From: Pseudomonas orientalis
GTDB taxonomy: Bacteria > Pseudomonadota > Gammaproteobacteria > Pseudomonadales > Pseudomonadaceae
Direction of reading: 5' to 3'
DNA length: 64,000 bases
NCBI RefSeq assembly: GCF_002934065.1
Contig: NZ_CP018049.1
Span: 3,532,501-3,596,500, forward strand
Shown piece after piece: positions 58,284 to 64,000 of the stretch. Numbering within the stretch: the first letter of the stretch is position 1; each line of letters opens with the position of its first letter. The notes under the pieces were generated by a model. It saw only the letters and a list, made by a program, of their open reading frames with translations. It was not told the origin of the DNA and searched no databases. Made by a program: the position numbers and the translations under genes.

Positions 58284-58903
58284 GCCCGACCCAGGAGCAA
58301 TTGACGGCCCTTGGCGGCGTATTTCTGGCTGCGGTACTGGTGGACAAGATCGCCAAGACCGGCCAGGTCACCGAGGCAGGCCTGACCTGCATGCTCGGCA
58401 GCCTGTTGATCCGCGACCCCAAGGACACCCTGGAAGTCTACGGCGGCGACGACCTGGCCTTGCGTGAAGGTTACCGGGCCCTGATCGGCGCCCTGGAACG
58501 CGACCCCAGCACCCTGCAGCGCGAACCCTTGCGCTACGCCCTGTCGATGCTCGGCCTGGAGCGCCAGCTGGCCAAGCGTGACGACCTGCTCGAAACCATC
58601 GGCAAACGCCTGCCGCAGATCCAATCCCAGGTTGAACATTTTGGCCCAGCCCACGAAAACGTGATTGCAGCCTGTGGCGCGCTGTACCAGGACACCTTGA
58701 GCACCTTGCGCCAGCGCATCCAGGTGCACGGCGACATGCGCAACCTGCAGCAACCGAACAACGCCTCGAAAATCCGCGCCCTGCTCCTGGCGGGGATTCG
58801 TTCGGCACGGTTGTGGCGCCAGTTGGGCGGTCATCGTTGGCAGTTGGTGATCAGCCGACGCAAATTGCTCAAAGAGCTTTACCCGTTGATGCGCAACGAA
58901 TAA
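58280..58903 (+). CDS. hflD: Lysogenization regulator HflD homologue
   Basis: This is a 207-residue helical, membrane-associated protein ([20 protein letters not shown]-like start, LMRNE end). In E. coli HflD binds lambda CII and directs it to degradation. Pseudomonads keep it without lambda, so it has another cellular role. The prophage here encodes an unrelated CII-family protein. Position between mnmA and purB supports identity. Confidence 0.95.
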   Translation: MSPTQEQLTALGGVFLAAVLVDKIAKTGQVTEAGLTCMLGSLLIRDPKDTLEVYGGDDLALREGYRALIGALERDPSTLQREPLRYALSMLGLERQLAKRDDLLETIGKRLPQIQSQVEHFGPAHENVIAACGALYQDTLSTLRQRIQVHGDMRNLQQPNNASKIRALLLAGIRSARLWRQLGGHRWQLVISRRKLLKELYPLMRNE

Positions 58904-58941
58904 GTCGCACCAGCAAACCTTTTTCACGCTGTTACGCGTAA

Positions 58942-60399
<1,458 letters not shown>

Positions 60400-60418
60400 T
60401 CATCGCACGACCCTTTGA

Positions 60419-60445
60419 GACGCCCGGCCGCGCCGGGCGTTTTTA
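60419..60445 (+). terminator. Terminator after purB
   Basis: CGCCCGGC-CGC-GCCGGGCG (with flanking pairs) is followed by TTTTTA, 20 bp beyond the purB stop. Confidence 0.88.
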
Positions 60446-60483
60446 TTCCTGTCTTAAAAGTGCTTTTTTTCAATAGGTTACAC

Positions 60484-61650
60484 ATGAATCCTGATATCCC
60501 TCTTCAACTACTGGGCGGCATCACGGCACGGGAATTCCTGCGCGACTACTGGCAGAAGAAACCGCTGCTGATCCGCCAGGCCATCCCCGACTTCGAAAGC
60601 CCGATCGACGCCGACGAACTGGCCGGCCTGGCCCTGGAAGAAGAAGTCGAGTCGCGCCTGGTGATCGAACACGGCGAACGTCCGTGGGAGCTGCGTCGCG
60701 GCCCGTTCGCCGAAGACGCCTTCAGCACCCTGCCCGAGCGTGAATGGACCCTGCTGGTACAGGCAGTGGATCAGTTCGTGCCGGAAGTCGCCGAGCTGCT
60801 CGAGCATTTTCGCTTCCTGCCAAGCTGGCGCATCGATGATGTGATGATCAGCTTCGCCGCGCCGGGTGGCAGCGTCGGTCCGCACTTCGATAACTACGAT
60901 GTGTTCCTGCTGCAAGCCCAGGGCAAGCGCAACTGGAAAATCGGCCAGATGTGCAATTCTGAAAGCCCGCTGCTGCAGCACGCCGACCTGCGCATCCTCG
61001 CCGAATTCGAAGAAAGCGCCGAATGGGTCCTCGAACCGGGCGACATGCTCTACCTGCCGCCGCGCCTGGCGCATTTCGGCATTGCCGAAGACGACTGCAT
61101 GACCTACTCGGTAGGCTTCCGTGCGCCGAGTGCCGCCGAGGTGCTGACCCACTTCACCGACTTCCTCAGCCAATACCTGACCGACGAAGAGCGCTACACC
61201 GATGCCGACGCCCAGCCGGTCAGCGACCCGCATCAGATTCAGAGCGACGCGCTGGATCGCCTCAAGAGCCTGCTGGCCGAGCACATGAGCGACGAGCGCA
61301 TGCTGCTGACCTGGTTCGGCCAGTTCATGACCGAACCGCGCTACCCGGAGCTGGTGGCGGGCGAAGAGCTGGACGAGGACGACTTCATCAGCAGCCTGCA
61401 AGACGGCGCGATCCTGGCGCGCAACCCGAGTGCGCGCCTGGCCTGGTCGGAAGTGGACGACGACGTGTTGCTGTTCGCCAGCGGCCAGAGCCGTTACCTG
61501 CCGGGCAAACTGCGCGAACTGTTGAAACTGGTGTGCTCGGCAGACGCCCTGCACAGCGAGAACCTCGGCGCCTGGCTGGCCGATGAAGACGGCCGCGACC
61601 TGCTGTGCGAACTGGTCAAGCAAGGCAGCCTGGGGTTTGCGGATGAATAG
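60484..61650 (+). CDS. roxA: Ribosomal protein uL16 3-hydroxylase (YcfD/RoxA)
   Basis: This is a 388-residue JmjC-fold 2-oxoglutarate/Fe(II) dioxygenase that hydroxylates an arginine of ribosomal protein L16. The iron-binding pair H-x-D lies in VGPHFDNYDVFLLQ (about residue 135-148), with the second histidine in PPRLAHFGIAEDD. The REFLRDYWQKKPLL start is typical. The following GNAT gene overlaps the end by 8 bases, forming an operon. Confidence 0.95.
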   Translation: MNPDIPLQLLGGITAREFLRDYWQKKPLLIRQAIPDFESPIDADELAGLALEEEVESRLVIEHGERPWELRRGPFAEDAFSTLPEREWTLLVQAVDQFVPEVAELLEHFRFLPSWRIDDVMISFAAPGGSVGPHFDNYDVFLLQAQGKRNWKIGQMCNSESPLLQHADLRILAEFEESAEWVLEPGDMLYLPPRLAHFGIAEDDCMTYSVGFRAPSAAEVLTHFTDFLSQYLTDEERYTDADAQPVSDPHQIQSDALDRLKSLLAEHMSDERMLLTWFGQFMTEPRYPELVAGEELDEDDFISSLQDGAILARNPSARLAWSEVDDDVLLFASGQSRYLPGKLRELLKLVCSADALHSENLGAWLADEDGRDLLCELVKQGSLGFADE

Positions 61651-62065
61651 GATTCACGTAAGTGTCGCGGACTGGCGAAAGGATATCGACGAGATTCGGC
61701 GCATTCGTGAAGCGGTATTCATCGCTGAACAATCGGTTCCACCCGAGCTGGAATGGGACGCGGACGACGCTGGCGCAATGCACTTTCTGGCGTTCGAAGG
61801 TGATTTCCCGATTGGCACCGCTCGGCTGCTGCCCAGCGGCGAGATCGGCCGCGTGTCGGTACTCAAGGACTGGCGCGGGCTGAAGGTCGGCGACAAGCTG
61901 ATGGAAGCGGTGATCGGCGTGGCCGAGAAGCGCGGCCAGAGCCGGCAATTCCTCAGTGCACAGGTGTATGCGGCGCCGTTCTACGAGCGGCTGGGTTTCA
62001 AGATTGTCAGTGATGAGTTTCTTGAAGTCGGGATTCCGCATGTGGATATGGTGCGCGGGGACTGA
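61643..62065 (+). CDS. GNAT-family N-acetyltransferase (ElaA-like)
   Basis: This is a 140-residue protein. The acetyl-CoA region includes RVSVLKDWRGLKVGDKLMEA, with the GNAT pattern (R/Q)xxGxG/A reading DWRGLKVGDKL. FYERLGF is a frequent C-terminal motif. It overlaps roxA by 8 bases (ATGAATAG). Substrate unknown. Confidence 0.88.
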   Translation: MNRIHVSVADWRKDIDEIRRIREAVFIAEQSVPPELEWDADDAGAMHFLAFEGDFPIGTARLLPSGEIGRVSVLKDWRGLKVGDKLMEAVIGVAEKRGQSRQFLSAQVYAAPFYERLGFKIVSDEFLEVGIPHVDMVRGD

Positions 62066-62082
62066 TCCGGGACCGCGTCGCG

Positions 62083-62159
62083 GCTATCGGGGGCAAGCCC
62101 CCTCCCACACTTGAAGATGTACTCGGTCAAAATGTGGGAGGGGGCTTGCCCCCGATAGC
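62083..62159. repeat. Outward-facing REP pair
   Basis: GCTATCGGGGGCAAGCCCCC (62083) and its inverted copy ending at 62159 enclose a 23-base spacer. As at 33.5 and 38.8 kb, arms point outward compared with full REPINs. Confidence 0.88.
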
Positions 62160-62174
62160 TATTTCAGCAACACC

Positions 62175-62205
62175 AAAAAATGCCCTGCCTTGCCAGGGCA
62201 TTTTG
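62175..62205 (+). terminator. Terminator after the roxA-GNAT operon
   Basis: AAAATGCCCTG and CAGGGCATTTT pair around a 6-base loop, with A and T runs on both sides. It lies between the GNAT gene and the secretin-N-like gene. Confidence 0.8.
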
Positions 62206-62285
62206 CCGTCTACGATTCAACTTGCGACCCGCCGGGCCGACAAACTGGCACTATCCAAGCCAAATGAATTGCAGAGATAACGGAC

Positions 62286-63023
62286 ATGTCCCTACGCACC
62301 CTGCTCACCGCCCTCCTCCTGGCTGCCAGCGCATCGGCCATGGCCGACACCGAAGTGGTCAACCTGAGCAACCGCACCAGCGCCGACCTGCTGCCCGTGG
62401 CGCAGAACTTTATCGGCAAGGACGGCACCGTGAGTGCCTATGGCAATCAGCTCATCGTCAACGCGGCGCCGGCAAAGATCGAAGGCCTGCGCACCCTGCT
62501 CGCTCAACTCGACACCCCGGCCAAGCGCCTGCTGATCACCGTCGACACCAATGAAAACAACCAGCAGACCAGCGGCGACAGCCAGACCCGTATCATCAGC
62601 TACGGCACCACCAGCCGCGACGGCGGCGTCCAGCAGATACAGGCCAGCGAAGGCGTGCCTGCGCTGATCCAGGTCGGCCAAAGCGTACCGCTGACCACGA
62701 CCCAGCAGGACAGCTACGGTCGCCTGCAGAACCAGACCCAGTATCGCAACGTCACCCAGGGTTTCTACGTGACCGCCAGCGTCACCGGCGAGACCGTTCA
62801 CCTGGCCATCAGTACCAACCGTGACCGCATGAGCCAGGAACGTCCCGATGTAGTGAACGTACAAAGTACCGACACAACTGTCAACGGCCGCCTGGGCGAA
62901 TGGATTTCCCTGGCCGGCATCAACCGTGAGACCCAGGCCGATAAATCCTCTACAACCCGCAGCTACGCTACTCAGGGCCGCGATGACCTGACGGTGCGGG
63001 TCAAGGTCGACACGCTGAACTGA
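62286..63023 (+). CDS. Periplasmic protein with secretin N-type domain
   Basis: This is a 245-residue exported protein. A signal peptide (MSLRTLLTALLLAASASAMA) precedes TEVVNLSNRTSADLLPVAQN, then IVNAAPAKIEGLRTLLAQLDTPAKRLL, the pattern of secretin N-terminal domains (as in NolW/GspD). The C-terminal half is strand-rich (IQVGQSVPLTT, then GRLGEWISLAGI) and resembles part of a secretin core, but there is no full beta-barrel. Conserved in pseudomonads; function unknown to me. No other type II secretion gene is near. Confidence 0.72.
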   Translation: MSLRTLLTALLLAASASAMADTEVVNLSNRTSADLLPVAQNFIGKDGTVSAYGNQLIVNAAPAKIEGLRTLLAQLDTPAKRLLITVDTNENNQQTSGDSQTRIISYGTTSRDGGVQQIQASEGVPALIQVGQSVPLTTTQQDSYGRLQNQTQYRNVTQGFYVTASVTGETVHLAISTNRDRMSQERPDVVNVQSTDTTVNGRLGEWISLAGINRETQADKSSTTRSYATQGRDDLTVRVKVDTLN

Positions 63024-63200
63024 AGCACCAAAAACTGACTGGCGAGTCGTATTAGACTAAATATGTAGTGCCCCAAAAAAAGCACTACAAAACATTTGAC
63101 GCCCCCAAAAAGGCTGTGCATGATGGCCTCGCTCCCGCTAATCAAGGGCCCTGGGAAGGGCCTTCGAACCCTACAAGACGCGACGACGAGGTTTAACTAC

Positions 63201-64000
63201 ATGGCACTGACACGCGAACAGCAAATTGCAGCCCTTGAAAAAGACTGGGCTGAAAACCCACGCTGGAAAGGCGTGACCCGCGCTTATTCCGCTGCTGACG
63301 TCGTCCGCCTGCGTGGCTCGGTCCAACCTGAGCACACCTTTGCAAAACTCGGCGCCGAAAAGCTGTGGAACCTGGTCACCCAGGGGGCCAAGCCGTCCTT
63401 CCGTCCCGACAAAGATTTCGTCAACTGCATGGGCGCCCTCACTGGCGGCCAGGCAGTGCAGCAGGTAAAAGCCGGTATCCAGGCGATCTACCTGTCCGGC
63501 TGGCAAGTGGCCGCGGACAACAACTCCGCTGAATCCATGTACCCCGACCAATCGCTGTACCCGGTGGACTCCGTGCCGACCGTGGTCAAGCGCATCAACA
63601 ACTCGTTCCGTCGTGCCGACCAGATCCAGTGGAAAGCCGGTAAAGGTCCGGGCGACGAAGGCTACATCGACTACTTCGCGCCTATCGTGGCCGACGCCGA
63701 AGCCGGGTTCGGCGGCGTACTCAACGCCTACGAGCTGATGAAGAGCATGATCGAGGCAGGCGCCGCCGGCGTGCACTTCGAAGACCAACTGGCCTCGGTG
63801 AAAAAATGCGGCCACATGGGTGGCAAGGTGCTGGTTCCGACCCAGGAAGCCGTACAGAAGCTGACCGCCGCACGCTTGGCCGCTGACGTTGCCGGTACGC
63901 CAACCATCATCCTGGCGCGCACCGATGCCAACGCCGCTGACCTGCTGACGTCGGACTGCGACCCGTACGACCAGCCGTTCGTCACCGGCGAACGCACCCA
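63201..64000 (+). CDS. aceA: Isocitrate lyase, truncated by window edge
   Basis: The frame opens at ATG 63201 ([20 protein letters not shown]) and stays open to the right edge, giving 266 of about 440 residues. The catalytic [10 protein letters not shown] (cysteine near residue 203) and the [20 protein letters not shown] region are clear. It splits isocitrate to succinate and glyoxylate, the first glyoxylate shunt step. The stop lies outside the window. Confidence 0.96.
   Translation, partial: MALTREQQIAALEKDWAENPRWKGVTRAYSAADVVRLRGSVQPEHTFAKLGAEKLWNLVTQGAKPSFRPDKDFVNCMGALTGGQAVQQVKAGIQAIYLSGWQVAADNNSAESMYPDQSLYPVDSVPTVVKRINNSFRRADQIQWKAGKGPGDEGYIDYFAPIVADAEAGFGGVLNAYELMKSMIEAGAAGVHFEDQLASVKKCGHMGGKVLVPTQEAVQKLTAARLAADVAGTPTIILARTDANAADLLTSDCDPYDQPFVTGERT

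Overview
The window is a GC-rich gammaproteobacterial chromosome segment from the Pseudomonas fluorescens group. Evidence: an intact gacS (lemA) followed by ldhA, the ftsK-lolA-rarA-crcB-serS-cysG and aat-bpt-infA-clpA-clpS-cspD-icd-idh orders, and many REP/REPIN repeats of the GGGGGCAAGCCCCCTCCCACA and TGTAGGAGCGAGC types. Species assignment is inference.

Positions 1-14,578 are the integrase-side part of a lambda-like temperate prophage, cut by the left window edge. It sits against the 3' end of a tRNA-Ser(UGA) gene. A CI-type S24 repressor (+) and a Cro-type gene (-) diverge at 8.86-8.95 kb. The leftward early operon runs cro, a CII-family gene, a TraR/DksA zinc finger, a Toprim/VapE primase-helicase and a Q-like antiterminator. 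A gene-free repeat-rich block (4.45-4.96 kb) follows; it looks like a combined origin and late-control region. Leftward late genes come next: holin, a repeat block that may be cos, terminase small and large subunits, gpW and portal. The rightward operon from a strong promoter at 9.75 kb holds small accessory genes, a KilAC-like gene, a PrtN-family activator, an HD hydrolase, a DUF4224 gene and the tyrosine integrase.

Positions 14.6-64 kb are host core genome. yccA is followed by a minus-strand envelope operon (murB, LMW phosphatase, kdsB, trm112-like, lpxK, exbD, exbB) and comEC. Then come a DUF2062 gene, gacS, ldhA, a run of small genes (META lipoprotein, TlpA-like thioredoxin, arsC, wrbA), a 3-methyladenine glycosylase, ttcA, sprT, a CoA transferase, tusDCBE-ybiB and a glutathionyl-hydroquinone reductase. 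The minus-strand ftsK to cysG operon and the N-degron/Clp cluster (aat, bpt, infA, clpA, clpS) precede two divergent isocitrate dehydrogenases. The window ends with nudJ-mnmA-hflD-purB, the L16 arginine hydroxylase gene, a GNAT gene, a secretin-N-like periplasmic protein and a right-truncated aceA.

Functional themes: lysogeny control and packaging in the prophage; peptidoglycan and lipid A precursor supply next to an ExbBD energiser; GacS global regulation; tRNA thiolation (tusDCBE, mnmA, ttcA); N-end-rule proteolysis (aat, bpt, clpS, clpA); and the isocitrate branch point (icd, idh, aceA). The least explained material is non-coding: a structured plus-strand RNA candidate between cro and cII, the repeat blocks at 3.9-4.0 and 4.65-4.93 kb, and a MITE-like 502-bp element at 38.3-38.8 kb with a deleted relative at 56.4 kb.
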